Shown in pieces: positions 1 through 8,876 of a stretch of DNA of 64,000 nucleotides (within the stretch, counting starts at the first letter, position 1; each line of letters opens with the position of its first letter). The position numbers were made by a program, and so were the translations under genes. This stretch comes from Erwinia sorbitola (GTDB lineage Bacteria > Pseudomonadota > Gammaproteobacteria > Enterobacterales > Enterobacteriaceae): assembly GCF_009738185.1 (NCBI RefSeq), contig NZ_CP046509.1, forward strand, positions 2,111,501 through 2,175,500. The letters are read 5' to 3'. The notes beneath the pieces are model-generated. The model was not told where the DNA came from. It saw only the letters and a program-made list of their open reading frames with translations, and ran no database searches.

Positions 1-887
1 AGTTTACCCTGACCAAAGCTCTGCCCCTGCAACTTCAGGCTGTCGAGGGTGTAATCAATCAGGCCGTTAACGCGGTTGTTGGTTGAGTCGAAGCTCGATT
101 TGCCGTTAAGACCTTCGGCAACCATCGCCTCTTTACCATCGACCGCAGCGGTCAGCTTTTTCAAATTGATAGTTTGATCGCCAATGCGCAGCCCTTCCGG
201 GCTAAGGCGGGTATTCGCCGCGATTTTAAGGCCATTGACGGTAAACAGCACCGGCATATCCAGCTCATTTTTGGTGGTCATCACCAGGCTGTCAATATCG
301 CCGCTAAAGTCAACTTTATCGCCTTTATCATCAGCGCTTACCTTCAGAAGGCCGCCATTGAAGGCAAAGCGTTCGCCGGTCTCGGCGTTGCTGTAATCAG
401 CAGGCAGCAGAGTAATATCTGAATCAGTACTGCCACCGTAGCCGATACGGGTTTCGGCCTGCACGATTGACTTACCTTTGGTGATCTCAAACAGCTTTTT
501 CACCACGTCAGTATTTTCCAGTTCGCTATGAACGGAAGCCATGCTCGGGATAAGGTTGAATTTTTTCAGCTGGGCCAGCGGGAAAGGGCCGTGAGAAATA
601 TTTTCACTAAAGATGATGCTCTGGCCTGGCTTCAGAATGGAGTTATCTTCGGTTTGTGAACTTGATTGTAAGACAAAGCGTGCATGGCTGCTGAATACGC
701 CACGCTGGAAGTCCTGATAGCTCAACTTCAGGCGGCTTTCCGGTGCGGTGCTCTGGATTTGCGCGTTAGCCTGTTGAACCATCTGATCCATGTTTTTTTC
801 TAACTGCTTACCGGTAAACCAGGCGCTTGCAGTCCAGACTACGCCAAGAGCAACGACCACACCCACGGCAATCTTTGTTTTTTTCAT
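1..887 (-). CDS. ydgA: YdgA family (DUF945) envelope protein, partial
   Basis: The reading frame starts at the ATG complementary to 885-887 (MKKTKIAVGVVVALGVVWTA) and stays open to the left edge, so about 295 residues are seen; E. coli YdgA has about 500. It begins with a short basic stretch and one hydrophobic segment (about residues 4-22), which is a signal anchor or uncleaved signal. A soluble beta-rich region follows, typical of DUF945. The molecular function of the family is not established. In E. coli ydgA is also next to manA, which supports orthology. The 3' end is outside the window. Confidence 0.85.
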   Translation of the reverse strand, partial: MKKTKIAVGVVVALGVVWTASAWFTGKQLEKNMDQMVQQANAQIQSTAPESRLKLSYQDFQRGVFSSHARFVLQSSSQTEDNSILKPGQSIIFSENISHGPFPLAQLKKFNLIPSMASVHSELENTDVVKKLFEITKGKSIVQAETRIGYGGSTDSDITLLPADYSNAETGERFAFNGGLLKVSADDKGDKVDFSGDIDSLVMTTKNELDMPVLFTVNGLKIAANTRLSPEGLRIGDQTINLKKLTAAVDGKEAMVAEGLNGKSSFDSTNNRVNGLIDYTLDSLKLQGQSFGQGK

Positions 888-960
888 CTGTAATATCGTC
901 CTTTTTCCATTCACGAAGACTGGTTAACCCGTTCAGGTCCTGCAGGTAACCCTTTGGCGA

Positions 961-984
961 TAAAAAACGCCCTGAAGGCGTTTT
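961..984 (-). terminator. Terminator of manA
   Basis: A short perfect hairpin (AACGCC / GGCGTT with a CTGAA loop) is flanked by A and T runs on both sides, in the gap between manA and ydgA. It is correctly placed to end manA transcription. Confidence 0.7.
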
Positions 985-1024
985 GATAATTCATGGATAA
1001 TCTTAGCAATTATGGTCGCTGACG

Positions 1025-2209
1025 TCAGCCGCATTTCCGAAGATCGTTATATACCCTGGCAACGCGTCCGTCTCCGGTCATGCTTACAGGAGACTCGCTG
1101 GCGGCGATCCATGCTGATTCACCCGCTTGTAAGGACAGCGTCTGTTCGCCACAGTTCAATGTAGCCTGACCTTCGATACAGAAGATTATTGCGGCGCTTT
1201 GCTGGCTGACACTCAGCGGCCGGGCGCTGAGGGTGTGAATAGCAAAGGCAAAATCTTCGACGGGAATCGGGAAGTTAAGCGTGTCTCCCTGTTGAACCGG
1301 CTGAGTCAGAAGACTCTCAGCCGAACGGGAATCAAAGCGCAGATTGGCCAGCAGTTCCGGAACATCAATATATTTTGGCGTCAGTCCGGCGCGCAGCACA
1401 TTATCTGAGTTCGCCATCACCTCCAGCGCCACCCCGTGCAGATAAGCGTGAGGCGTTTCGGCAAACAGAAACATCGCTTCAGAAGGCTGTAGGGTGACGA
1501 CATTCAGCAGCAGCGGGGCAAACAGACCGCTGTCATCCGGATAGACGTTTGCGATTTCAGCGATGGTCTGCCAGGGTTCAGCGTGCTGGCTGGCAACATT
1601 CGCCCGCAAAATATCCAGCGCCAGCGCTTTCTCATCCCCCTGCATTGAGAGCAGGCTGGAAAACAGCGAGGCGAGGGCCGCTGCATCCGGAGCATTCAGG
1701 AAGTGGGCTATCGCCGGATGCCCCCCCGCTACAGGTTGCAGCAGCGAGATAATCTCTGAAATCGGGCGGAAACCGTTAATCGCTTTAAACGGAGTCAGGG
1801 CGTAGACCAGCTCTGGCTTGTGGTTGGCATCTTTATAGTTACGCGTAGGGGCATCAAGCGGAACTCCGCTGGCATTTTCACGCGCATAGCCCACTTCAGC
1901 GGCAGCTTTACTCGGATGAACCTGAATAGACAGCGGTTGTTCAGCGCACAATACCTTAAATAAAAACGGCAACTCGCCAAATCGCTCTGCAACTTCCGCG
2001 CCTAACAGCCCGGCCTTGTCTGCATCAATCAGTTCGCGCAGCGAATGGGGCCTGCCGTCAACCATCACCTGCGAAGAGCTTTTCGGATGGGCACCCATCC
2101 ACAACTCTGCCATCGGCTGTTGTGAAGGATTTTTAACACCATACATTTCAGTGAGGGCGGTTTTGCTGCCCCATGCGTAATTTTGCAGCGAATTGATTAA
2201 TTTTTGCAT
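1025..2209 (-). CDS. manA: Mannose-6-phosphate isomerase, class I
   Basis: Interconverts mannose-6-phosphate and fructose-6-phosphate in the cytoplasm, feeding mannose into glycolysis or supplying GDP-mannose for polysaccharide. The 394-residue product matches the family length. It carries the zinc-site stretches of class I phosphomannose isomerases: the QVHPSK segment, NHKPELVYAL, and FLFAETPHAYLHG with the following MANSDNVLRAGLTPK block. The start at 2209 (MQKLINSLQNYAWGS) aligns with the E. coli protein and has an AGGGG ribosome-binding site; an in-frame ATG 21 bases upstream lacks support. It is transcribed away from fumC and ends at a hairpin before ydgA. Confidence 0.97.
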   Translation of the reverse strand: MQKLINSLQNYAWGSKTALTEMYGVKNPSQQPMAELWMGAHPKSSSQVMVDGRPHSLRELIDADKAGLLGAEVAERFGELPFLFKVLCAEQPLSIQVHPSKAAAEVGYARENASGVPLDAPTRNYKDANHKPELVYALTPFKAINGFRPISEIISLLQPVAGGHPAIAHFLNAPDAAALASLFSSLLSMQGDEKALALDILRANVASQHAEPWQTIAEIANVYPDDSGLFAPLLLNVVTLQPSEAMFLFAETPHAYLHGVALEVMANSDNVLRAGLTPKYIDVPELLANLRFDSRSAESLLTQPVQQGDTLNFPIPVEDFAFAIHTLSARPLSVSQQSAAIIFCIEGQATLNCGEQTLSLQAGESAWIAASESPVSMTGDGRVARVYNDLRKCG

Positions 2210-2409
2210 CACATTCCCCTGGTTATTCACTGGTTATTGGCGCTATTAAAGCAGAAAAACACATTAGAAAGACAATCGGGATGCAAGAAACGCGAATGAG
2301 TCGCATAATCGTAATCCTCTGTATGTCAGACTACCGCCGCGCTTTTGGCCGCCTTACTGGTCAGATTGCGCCACTTTATAATCATATGTCCGTGCTAAAG
2401 GAGACAGGA

Positions 2410-3807
2410 ATGGCTGCCAACCGCGTTGAAAAAGACTCAATGGGCCCGATTGATGTACCTGCCGATAAACTCTGGGGGGCGCAGACGCAGCGCTCGCTGG
2501 AACACTTTCGCATCTCCACTGAAAAAATGCCTGCGGAGCTGGTTTATGCCCTGGCGCTGACCAAACGGGCTGCCGCTAAGGTCAATAATGACCTGGGGCT
2601 GTTACCGGATGACCGCGCCGGCGCGATCGTCAAGGCCGCAGATGAAGTACTGGCCGACAAGCATCATGGGGAATTTCCGCTGGCAATCTGGCAGACCGGC
2701 TCCGGCACGCAAACTAATATGAATATGAACGAGGTACTGGCGAACCGTGCCAGCGAAATCCTCGGCGGTGAGCGTGGCATGTCGCGTCTGGTGCATCCGA
2801 ACGACGACGTTAACAAAAGCCAGAGTTCTAACGATGTCTTCCCGACCGCAATGCACGTGGCGGCGGTGGTGGCTGTGCAAGAGCATTTGATTCCTCAGCT
2901 GAAAGTACTGCAAAAGACGCTGAATGAGAAAGCGGAAGCCTTTAAAGACATCGTTAAAATTGGTCGTACCCACCTGCAGGATGCCACGCCGCTGACGCTT
3001 GGCCAGGAGATCTCAGGCTGGGTGGCGATGTTAAGCCACAGTCTGAAACATGTAGAGCAGAGCATTCCACATCTGGCCGAACTGGCGCTGGGCGGCACGG
3101 CGGTGGGTACCGGTCTGAATACTCACCCGGAATATGCCGTGCGCGTGGCAAAAGAGCTGGCAGAACTGACCAGGCAGCCATTCGTTACTGCACCGAACAA
3201 ATTCGAAGCGCTGGCCACCTGCGACTCACTGGTACATGCTCACGGCGCATTAAAAGGGCTGGCGGCATCGCTGATGAAAATCGCTAACGACGTGCGCTGG
3301 CTCTCTTCAGGCCCGCGCTGCGGTATCGGTGAACTGGCTATCCCGGAAAATGAGCCGGGCAGTTCGATTATGCCGGGCAAAGTAAACCCGACCCAGTGTG
3401 AAGCGATGACCATGCTGTGCTGCCAGGTGCTGGGTAATGACGTGGCGCTGAATATTGGCGGTGCATCCGGTAACTTCGAGCTGAACGTCTACCGTCCGAT
3501 GGTGATCCATAACTTCCTGCAATCCGTACGCCTGCTGGCCGACGGTATGGACAGCTTTAATCACCATTGCGCCATTGGTATTGAACCGAATCGTGACCGT
3601 ATCAGCCAGCTGCTGAATGAATCCCTGATGCTGGTGACCGCGCTGAATACTCATATCGGCTACGATAAAGCGGCAGAAATTGCCAAAAAAGCTCATAAAG
3701 AGGGGCTGACGCTGAAAGGTTCCGCGCTGAAGCTCGGCTATCTGACGGAAGAGGAGTTTGATGCCTGGGTGCGTCCGGAGGAGATGGTTGGCAGCATGAA
3801 GGTATAA
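2410..3807 (+). CDS. fumC: Fumarate hydratase class II
   Basis: Iron-independent, oxidant-resistant fumarase of the TCA cycle (fumarate + water to L-malate), active as a homotetramer. The 465-residue protein has the superfamily signature GSSIMPGKVNPTQCE (about residues 317-331) and the HPNDDVNKSQSSND active-site block. The start at 2410 (MAANRVEKDSMG) is chosen because it aligns with E. coli FumC and is preceded by AAAGGAGA; an upstream in-frame ATG at 2281 would add 43 non-homologous residues. In E. coli fumA precedes fumC. Here no fumA/fumB-type gene lies next to it, so oxygen-labile class I fumarase must be elsewhere or missing. Confidence 0.97.
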   Translation: MAANRVEKDSMGPIDVPADKLWGAQTQRSLEHFRISTEKMPAELVYALALTKRAAAKVNNDLGLLPDDRAGAIVKAADEVLADKHHGEFPLAIWQTGSGTQTNMNMNEVLANRASEILGGERGMSRLVHPNDDVNKSQSSNDVFPTAMHVAAVVAVQEHLIPQLKVLQKTLNEKAEAFKDIVKIGRTHLQDATPLTLGQEISGWVAMLSHSLKHVEQSIPHLAELALGGTAVGTGLNTHPEYAVRVAKELAELTRQPFVTAPNKFEALATCDSLVHAHGALKGLAASLMKIANDVRWLSSGPRCGIGELAIPENEPGSSIMPGKVNPTQCEAMTMLCCQVLGNDVALNIGGASGNFELNVYRPMVIHNFLQSVRLLADGMDSFNHHCAIGIEPNRDRISQLLNESLMLVTALNTHIGYDKAAEIAKKAHKEGLTLKGSALKLGYLTEEEFDAWVRPEEMVGSMKV

Positions 3808-3824
3808 TTCGCGCTGCTGAACTC

Positions 3825-3853
3825 AAAAAGCCAGGTCATCTGACCTGGCTTTT
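3825..3853. terminator. Bidirectional terminator between fumC and tus
   Basis: Strong hairpin AGCCAGGTCA / TGACCTGGCT with an A run on the left and a T run on the right. It sits between the convergent stops of fumC and tus, so it can terminate both transcripts. Confidence 0.9.
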
Positions 3854-3854
3854 T

Positions 3855-4790
3855 TTATCCCTGCACCAGGCGATCGGTATAGAGATGCAGGCGCGGGATC
3901 AGCAGATAGAGCGGCTGGGCATCCGGCTTGTAGCGATGCGTGACGTTAGCTGCATCATAGTTCAGCAGCTCACCCAGCTTCGGCACACTATTGGCATCCG
4001 GGCAGAGCACCAGCAGCGGCGAAGGGCAGGCCAGCTGGGTCTGTTTTTGAGTGCTGCTGTTCCAGACGCGGGCAATAGGCTGCACTTTTACCGGACGTTT
4101 GATTTTTAGCGCGGCACTGGCAGGCAGTGATGTTATCGCTTCAATTTCGCCAGCCACGCGCCCGGCCCATTGCTCCCGCGTCCAGGGGGCAACCGCGCGT
4201 CCGGCCTTCAGACTTTTTTCCAGCGTCGCGAGCATCTCATCGCGGCTGATATTTTTAATAATATGCTTATTCGCCCAGCCAAAACGCACCGAGTCTGGCG
4301 CTTCCAGCAGGGTAAGGGATCGGTAAGCGTTCAGGGTGATCAGACCGCGCAGATGACGGTGGACAAACTCGAACCGCTCTTCGCTTGGCAGGCCGGATTC
4401 CACAGTAATTATCTGCTCCAGCCGCTGTTTCAGCTGATTAATCTCTGCCACCTGCTGATGGAGCAGGGCAGACTGCGTACTGTCGGCCTCAAGACAGACG
4501 GCTCCCGGCAGACGTACGGCAGCCTTGGTGCTTATTTTTTCCGACTGGTGCTGCATAAACAAACGGGAATAGTGGGCAAGGGCGCGATCTGAAGCTGCCT
4601 GTCCGGTGAGCTGCTCGACTTTAATCTGGGTTAGCGGATCATGTTCTTTGCCTTTTTCCACTTCAGGCAGTTCAAACACCCTTGCGGTCAGCAGACGCAT
4701 ACTCAGGATCTGCTGTTTCAATGCCTCCAGCCCTTGTTCAAGATCGGCCACGCAGCGATGAAGTTGTTCAACTGTATCGTAACGGCTCAC
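3855..4790 (-). CDS. tus: Replication fork arrest protein Tus
   Basis: Monomeric DNA-binding contrahelicase that binds Ter sites and stops DnaB-driven forks arriving from one side. The 311-residue product matches Tus in length and in its conserved C-terminal half, including segments resembling the E. coli DNA-contact strands (RPVKVQPIARVW; YDAANVTHRYKPDAQPLYLLIPRLHLYTD). It is convergent with fumC, as in E. coli. A Ter core lies immediately upstream of the start codon (4804-4819), so bound Tus should block its own promoter, the autorepression known for E. coli tus. Confidence 0.96.
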   Translation of the reverse strand: MSRYDTVEQLHRCVADLEQGLEALKQQILSMRLLTARVFELPEVEKGKEHDPLTQIKVEQLTGQAASDRALAHYSRLFMQHQSEKISTKAAVRLPGAVCLEADSTQSALLHQQVAEINQLKQRLEQIITVESGLPSEERFEFVHRHLRGLITLNAYRSLTLLEAPDSVRFGWANKHIIKNISRDEMLATLEKSLKAGRAVAPWTREQWAGRVAGEIEAITSLPASAALKIKRPVKVQPIARVWNSSTQKQTQLACPSPLLVLCPDANSVPKLGELLNYDAANVTHRYKPDAQPLYLLIPRLHLYTDRLVQG

Positions 4791-4803
4791 ATTAGTTACT
4801 CCA

Positions 4804-4819
4804 TTAGTTACAACATACT
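4804..4819 (-). other. Ter replication termination site (TerB-like)
   Basis: Read on the minus strand this is AGTATGTTGTAACTAA, a perfect match to the Ter core AGNATGTTGTAACTAA. It sits just upstream of tus, as TerB does in E. coli. The conserved G:C pair of the non-permissive face is at the high-coordinate end, so forks moving toward lower coordinates should be arrested. The polarity is inferred from E. coli Tus-Ter; the sequence match is seen directly. Confidence 0.95.
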
Positions 4820-4913
4820 CAGACTATAGCAGCAACAAAGGGAGATAAACATCAGCAACAGCGTAGATTTTCGTCGGGCAGGGAAAGCAGGGGCCATCAT
4901 ATCCGGCGACAAA

Positions 4914-4975
4914 GGGCGAGGCATGCCTGCCCCTGCGGGATGAAATGCAGGGATCAGACATACCTGATCCGTCGG
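4914..4975. repeat. Two-hairpin intergenic repeat, copy A
   Basis: First element GGGCGAGGCATGCCTGCCC (4914-4932); second a hairpin GGATCAG / CTGATCC (4951-4970) with loop ACATAC, followed by GTCGG. The same arrangement recurs at 19609-19660 with compensating changes in the second stem. The rest of the gap between tus and ynfM shows nothing else clear. Confidence 0.6.
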
Positions 4976-5040
4976 TTTACCAGCGCCTGACATTGATTGC
5001 AGAATTAAACGCAGGGCTACGGCATCCCTGACTCTCTGCT

Positions 5041-6309
5041 TTACAACCGCCTGCCATGCAGACGGCTGCCCACCAGTAGCGCCAGCACCAGCATGGCAGA
5101 GATAAAAGCGGTAATACCGTGCCAGCCAAAATTATGCCAGAACAGACCACCCAGAGTCCCTGCAACGCTGGAACCCAGGTAATAGCTGAACAGGTAAAGC
5201 GAAGAGGCCTGGCCTTTAGCACGGCGTGCACGCGGGCCAATCCAGCCGCTGGCCACGGCATGTGCGGCAAAAAATCCGGCAGTAAACAGCATCATCCCCG
5301 GCAGAATCAGCCAGATATTGTTCGCCAGGGTGATCAGTAGCCCGGTAAGCATCAATGCTGTGGCGAACAGCAGCACGGGAGCGCGACCATATTTTGCCGT
5401 CATCGCGCCCGCTTTCGGCGAGCTCCAGGATCCGGTGAGATAAACCACCGACAGCAGGCCGACAATTGCCTGATTCAGTGAATAGGGCGGTGCCAGCAGA
5501 CGATAGCCGATGTAGTTAAACAGGGTGACAAACGATCCCATCAGCAGGAAACCTTCGGCAAAAAGCAGCGGCAAACCGTTGTCACGCCAGTGCAGACGGA
5601 AGTTGATTAACAGGCTGCGCGGTTTCAGCGAGGCTGGCCGGAAATGGCGCGACGCAGGCAGAATTTTCCAGAACATCAGCGCGGCGGCCAGCGCGCAGCA
5701 CCCGATAATCATGACGGCAATACGCCAGCTGCTGAAATCAGTGATAACGCCACTCAGCAAACGGCCACTCATACCCCCAATCGAATTACCGCTGATATAC
5801 AGGCCCATCGAAAACGCCACCACGCTGGGATGGATCTCTTCGCTGAGATAGGTCATACCGACCGCCGCAACGCCGCTTAAAGAGAGGCCAGTCAAGGCCC
5901 GCATCAGCAAGATACCGTGCCAGCTGGTCATAGTTGCAGACAGCAAAGTACAAATGGCGGCCAGCATCAGCGACGTTACCATTACTGATTTACGCCCAAC
6001 GGCATCCGAAAGTGGCCCGGTCACCAGCAGCCCCAGCGCCAGCATCCCGGTCGAAATCGACAGCGAGATACTGCTTGCAGCCGGTGAGACGCCAAATTCC
6101 TGCGACAGCACCGGAAGAATTGGCTGCACACAGTAAAGAAGAGCGAAAGTCGCCAGCCCGGCGGAAAACAGCGCCAGCGTGACACGCATAAACTGCGGCG
6201 TACCACGTTTGATAAAAACATTTTTGTCGATCGCTGGCTGTTCGGTGATGGCGGGAGTGGCACGGTCAGCAGAATAGGTCGAACTGCTGACAGGGGATGA
6301 GCGGTTCAC
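5041..6309 (-). CDS. ynfM: MFS transporter YnfM
   Basis: A 422-residue, 12-helix major facilitator protein of the inner membrane, closely resembling E. coli YnfM (shared RGTPQFMRVTLALFSAGLAT and LSEEIHPSVVAFSMGLYISG blocks). An arginine-rich cytoplasmic loop motif of the MFS type is seen at SDAVGRKSVM after helix 2. The N-terminal ~40 residues are hydrophilic and variable. The start is GTG with an AAGGA site just upstream. It is divergent from the LysR gene ynfL, the same pairing as in E. coli, so ynfL probably regulates it. The substrate is not established; drug or metabolite efflux is the usual guess. Confidence 0.93.
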   Translation of the reverse strand: MNRSSPVSSSTYSADRATPAITEQPAIDKNVFIKRGTPQFMRVTLALFSAGLATFALLYCVQPILPVLSQEFGVSPAASSISLSISTGMLALGLLVTGPLSDAVGRKSVMVTSLMLAAICTLLSATMTSWHGILLMRALTGLSLSGVAAVGMTYLSEEIHPSVVAFSMGLYISGNSIGGMSGRLLSGVITDFSSWRIAVMIIGCCALAAALMFWKILPASRHFRPASLKPRSLLINFRLHWRDNGLPLLFAEGFLLMGSFVTLFNYIGYRLLAPPYSLNQAIVGLLSVVYLTGSWSSPKAGAMTAKYGRAPVLLFATALMLTGLLITLANNIWLILPGMMLFTAGFFAAHAVASGWIGPRARRAKGQASSLYLFSYYLGSSVAGTLGGLFWHNFGWHGITAFISAMLVLALLVGSRLHGRRL

Positions 6310-6411
6310 AACGATTCCTTAGAGATATTCAGGGAGTTAACGTTGTAAAGGGTAAGAAAGTCGGATTATGATGTCTAATATATTAATAATCTCGAATGAT
6401 ACTTTTAAGAT

Positions 6412-7299
6412 ATGAATATTGAGTTGCGTCACCTGCGGTACTTTATTGCCGTTGCTGAAGAGCTGCATTTCGGTCGTGCTGCGCTGCGTCTGAATATTTC
6501 ACAGCCGCCACTCAGCCAGCAAATCCAGATCCTCGAACATGAAATCGGCGCGCGCCTGCTTGCCCGCACTAACCGCAGCGTGCATCTGACCGCGGCGGGG
6601 CAGCAATTTTTACAGGATGCCCGTCTGGTACTGCTACAGGTTGATCAGGCCGCCGACAAAGCCGCGCGGCTGCATCGCGGAGACGAAGGCGAAATTCGCA
6701 TCGGATTTACCTCCTCCGCGCCGTTTATTACTGCGGTATCCGATGCGCTGTTCACCTTTCGTCAGCGTTTCCCTGCGGTGCATATTCAGATGCAGGAGAT
6801 CAACACCCGCCAGCAGCTGGCTCCCCTGAGTGACGGACGTCTTGATCTCGGCGTGATGCGCAATACCGTATTGCCGGAGAATCTTAATCACCAGCTGCTG
6901 CTGCGTGAACCCATGTACGCCCTGGTTCATCGCGCCCATCGTCTGGCCGACCGGCAAAAAATTGCCCTCAGTGAACTGGCGCAGGAGCCATTTGTCTTCT
7001 TTGACCCGCAGGTGGGCACAGCGCTGTACAGTGAAATCCTTGGTCTGCTGGGCCGTTACGATATCCAGCCTGATATTGCACAAGAGGTCGGGGAGGCGAT
7101 GACCATCATTGGCCTGGTATCTACCGGACTGGGGGTATCGATTCTTCCTGCATCGTTTCGGCGGGTACGTCTGAGCGATGTGGTATGGATCCCTCTGGTT
7201 GAACAGGACGCCCGCTCAGAAGTGTGGCTGGTTTGGTCAAAACAGCGTGAAATTCCGGCGGTGGCGGCGGCAATGATGAACATGTTGCTGCCCGCATAA
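6412..7299 (+). CDS. ynfL: LysR-family regulator YnfL
   Basis: A 295-residue LysR protein with an N-terminal winged helix-turn-helix (about residues 4-62: LRYFIAVAEELHFGRAALRL, SQPPLSQQI) and a C-terminal periplasmic-binding-protein-like effector domain. It is near-identical in layout to E. coli YnfL and divergent from ynfM across a 102-bp gap. That gap is AT-rich (around 6370-6400) and suits LysR-type T-N11-A operators, though no single site stands out. It likely controls ynfM and itself; the inducer is unknown. Confidence 0.92.
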   Translation: MNIELRHLRYFIAVAEELHFGRAALRLNISQPPLSQQIQILEHEIGARLLARTNRSVHLTAAGQQFLQDARLVLLQVDQAADKAARLHRGDEGEIRIGFTSSAPFITAVSDALFTFRQRFPAVHIQMQEINTRQQLAPLSDGRLDLGVMRNTVLPENLNHQLLLREPMYALVHRAHRLADRQKIALSELAQEPFVFFDPQVGTALYSEILGLLGRYDIQPDIAQEVGEAMTIIGLVSTGLGVSILPASFRRVRLSDVVWIPLVEQDARSEVWLVWSKQREIPAVAAAMMNMLLPA

Positions 7300-7411
7300 C
7301 GCATATATCGTGGAAAACATGAGCGTTCAGATACGGAATATGTGCTGTAAATCACAATCCGAATCAAATATTTGACGTCATCTTATAAGTGTTTCAACAT
7401 GAGCATAATGC

Positions 7412-7435
7412 TTTATTTTGAAGCGTGAAAATAAA
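7412..7435. promoter_or_regulatory. Candidate Mlc operator upstream of mlc
   Basis: An AT-rich inverted repeat, TTTATTTT (7412-7419) and AAAATAAA (7428-7435) around a GC-containing centre, lies about 100 bp before mlc. The form fits Mlc/NagC operators (AT arms around a C/G centre), and E. coli mlc is autoregulated. The assignment is inferred from pattern only. The rest of 7300-7533 is AT-rich promoter sequence with no gene. Confidence 0.55.
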
Positions 7436-7533
7436 CGCCTGAGCAAAGAAATTTAGCCTTAAATATCGTTTTTATTCCGGCTGAAAAACAGGCTGCATAG
7501 CCTTGTGAGAAAGGTAACAACTGGGAGTAGGGA

Positions 7534-8754
7534 GTGATTGCGGATAGTAGTCAGCCTGGTCATATCGATCAGATTAAACAGACTAATGCCGGAGCGGTGT
7601 ATCGACTGATTGATCGGTTTGGTCCCATCTCGCGTATTGAGCTGTCCAAAAAAGCTCAACTGGCTCCGGCCAGTATCACTAAGATTGTGCGTGAGATGCT
7701 GGAAGCGCATCTGGTGCAGGAAACGGAGTTTCAGGATCCGGGCAGCCGCGGTCGCCCTGCGGTCGGACTGGTGCTGGATACGCAAGCCTGGCATTTTCTC
7801 TCCGCCCGTATCGGCAACGGTGAAATCACACTCGCCCTGCGGGATCTCAGCAGCAAATTAGTGGTTGAAGAGAAATTCCCCCTGCCAGCTGAAGCTGAAC
7901 TGCCATTACTGACGCGTATAGTTCAGCAAATTGACCAGTTCTTTATTCATTACCAGCATAAGCTTGAGCGTCTGACGGCCATCGCCATCACGCTGCCGGG
8001 CATGATCAACAGCCAGTCCGGCATTGTGCACCGCATGCCTTTTTATGACATTAACGATATGCCGCTGGGGCCGGTGCTGGCCGAACGCAGCGGACTGCCA
8101 GTCTATATTCAGCATGATATCTGTGCCTGGACAATGGCGGAGTCGCTGTTTGGTGCGTCACGTGGTGCCAGCGATGTGCTGCAAGTGGTCATTGATCACA
8201 ATGTTGGTGCCGGGGTGATCACCGGAGGGCGTCTGCTGCACGGTGGCAGCAGTACGCTGGTTGAAATTGGTCATACCCAGGTCGACCCCTGGGGTAAACG
8301 CTGCTACTGCGGTAATCATGGCTGCCTGGAAACAGTGGCAAGTATCGACAATATGCTGGAACTGGCGGCGCAGCGGATGCAGGCCTCAATGAGCTCATCC
8401 TTGCATAATCAGGCGCTGACCATCGATGCACTGTGTGACGCAGCGCTGGCAGGGGATCATATCGCCTGTGATGTGATTACCGGCGTAGGTAACAGCGTGG
8501 GGCGCATACTCGCTATCATGGTCAATCTTTTCCATCCGCAAAAAATTCTGATTGGCTCTCCTCTGAACCGTGCGCAAAAAATCCTTTTCCCGGCGATTCT
8601 TAGCTGCATTCGCCAGCAGGCATTACCTGGTTACAGCGCTGATTTGAACGTGGAACCTACTGAATTTGTTAATCTTGGCACCATGCCTGGCGCAGCGCTG
8701 GTGAAAGATGCCCTTTATAACGGATCGTTATTAATCAAACTGCTACAAGGCTGA
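7534..8754 (+). CDS. mlc: Glucose-responsive transcriptional repressor Mlc (ROK family)
   Basis: Represses sugar PTS genes (ptsG, manXYZ, ptsHI, malT in E. coli) until sequestered by dephosphorylated PtsG. The 406 residues equal the E. coli length. The N-terminal HTH is at about residues 20-75 (QTNAGAVYRLIDRFGPISRIEL; APASITKIVREML). The ROK zinc motif is GHTQVDPWGKRCYCGNHGCLE, with the three zinc cysteines and the histidine present. The start is GTG (7534) with a GGGAG-type site, as in E. coli where the gene also begins with GTG. The next gene, bioD2, follows in the same direction after 122 bp. Confidence 0.97.
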   Translation: MIADSSQPGHIDQIKQTNAGAVYRLIDRFGPISRIELSKKAQLAPASITKIVREMLEAHLVQETEFQDPGSRGRPAVGLVLDTQAWHFLSARIGNGEITLALRDLSSKLVVEEKFPLPAEAELPLLTRIVQQIDQFFIHYQHKLERLTAIAITLPGMINSQSGIVHRMPFYDINDMPLGPVLAERSGLPVYIQHDICAWTMAESLFGASRGASDVLQVVIDHNVGAGVITGGRLLHGGSSTLVEIGHTQVDPWGKRCYCGNHGCLETVASIDNMLELAAQRMQASMSSSLHNQALTIDALCDAALAGDHIACDVITGVGNSVGRILAIMVNLFHPQKILIGSPLNRAQKILFPAILSCIRQQALPGYSADLNVEPTEFVNLGTMPGAALVKDALYNGSLLIKLLQG

Positions 8755-8876
8755 TAAATCCACTAAACATTGCGCTAACGCAATCCCCGGCATCCGGCAC
8801 TACCCTACAATTTTCGTTCTTTCATCAAAGTACGAAAATTCTCAATGAGGCCAGGCAGTGCCTGTCGGAGTCATCC

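Noticed and set aside
4791..5040. dif recombination site, expected in the terminus region
   Set aside because: No sequence resembling the 28-bp dif consensus was seen here or elsewhere in the window; dif must be outside.
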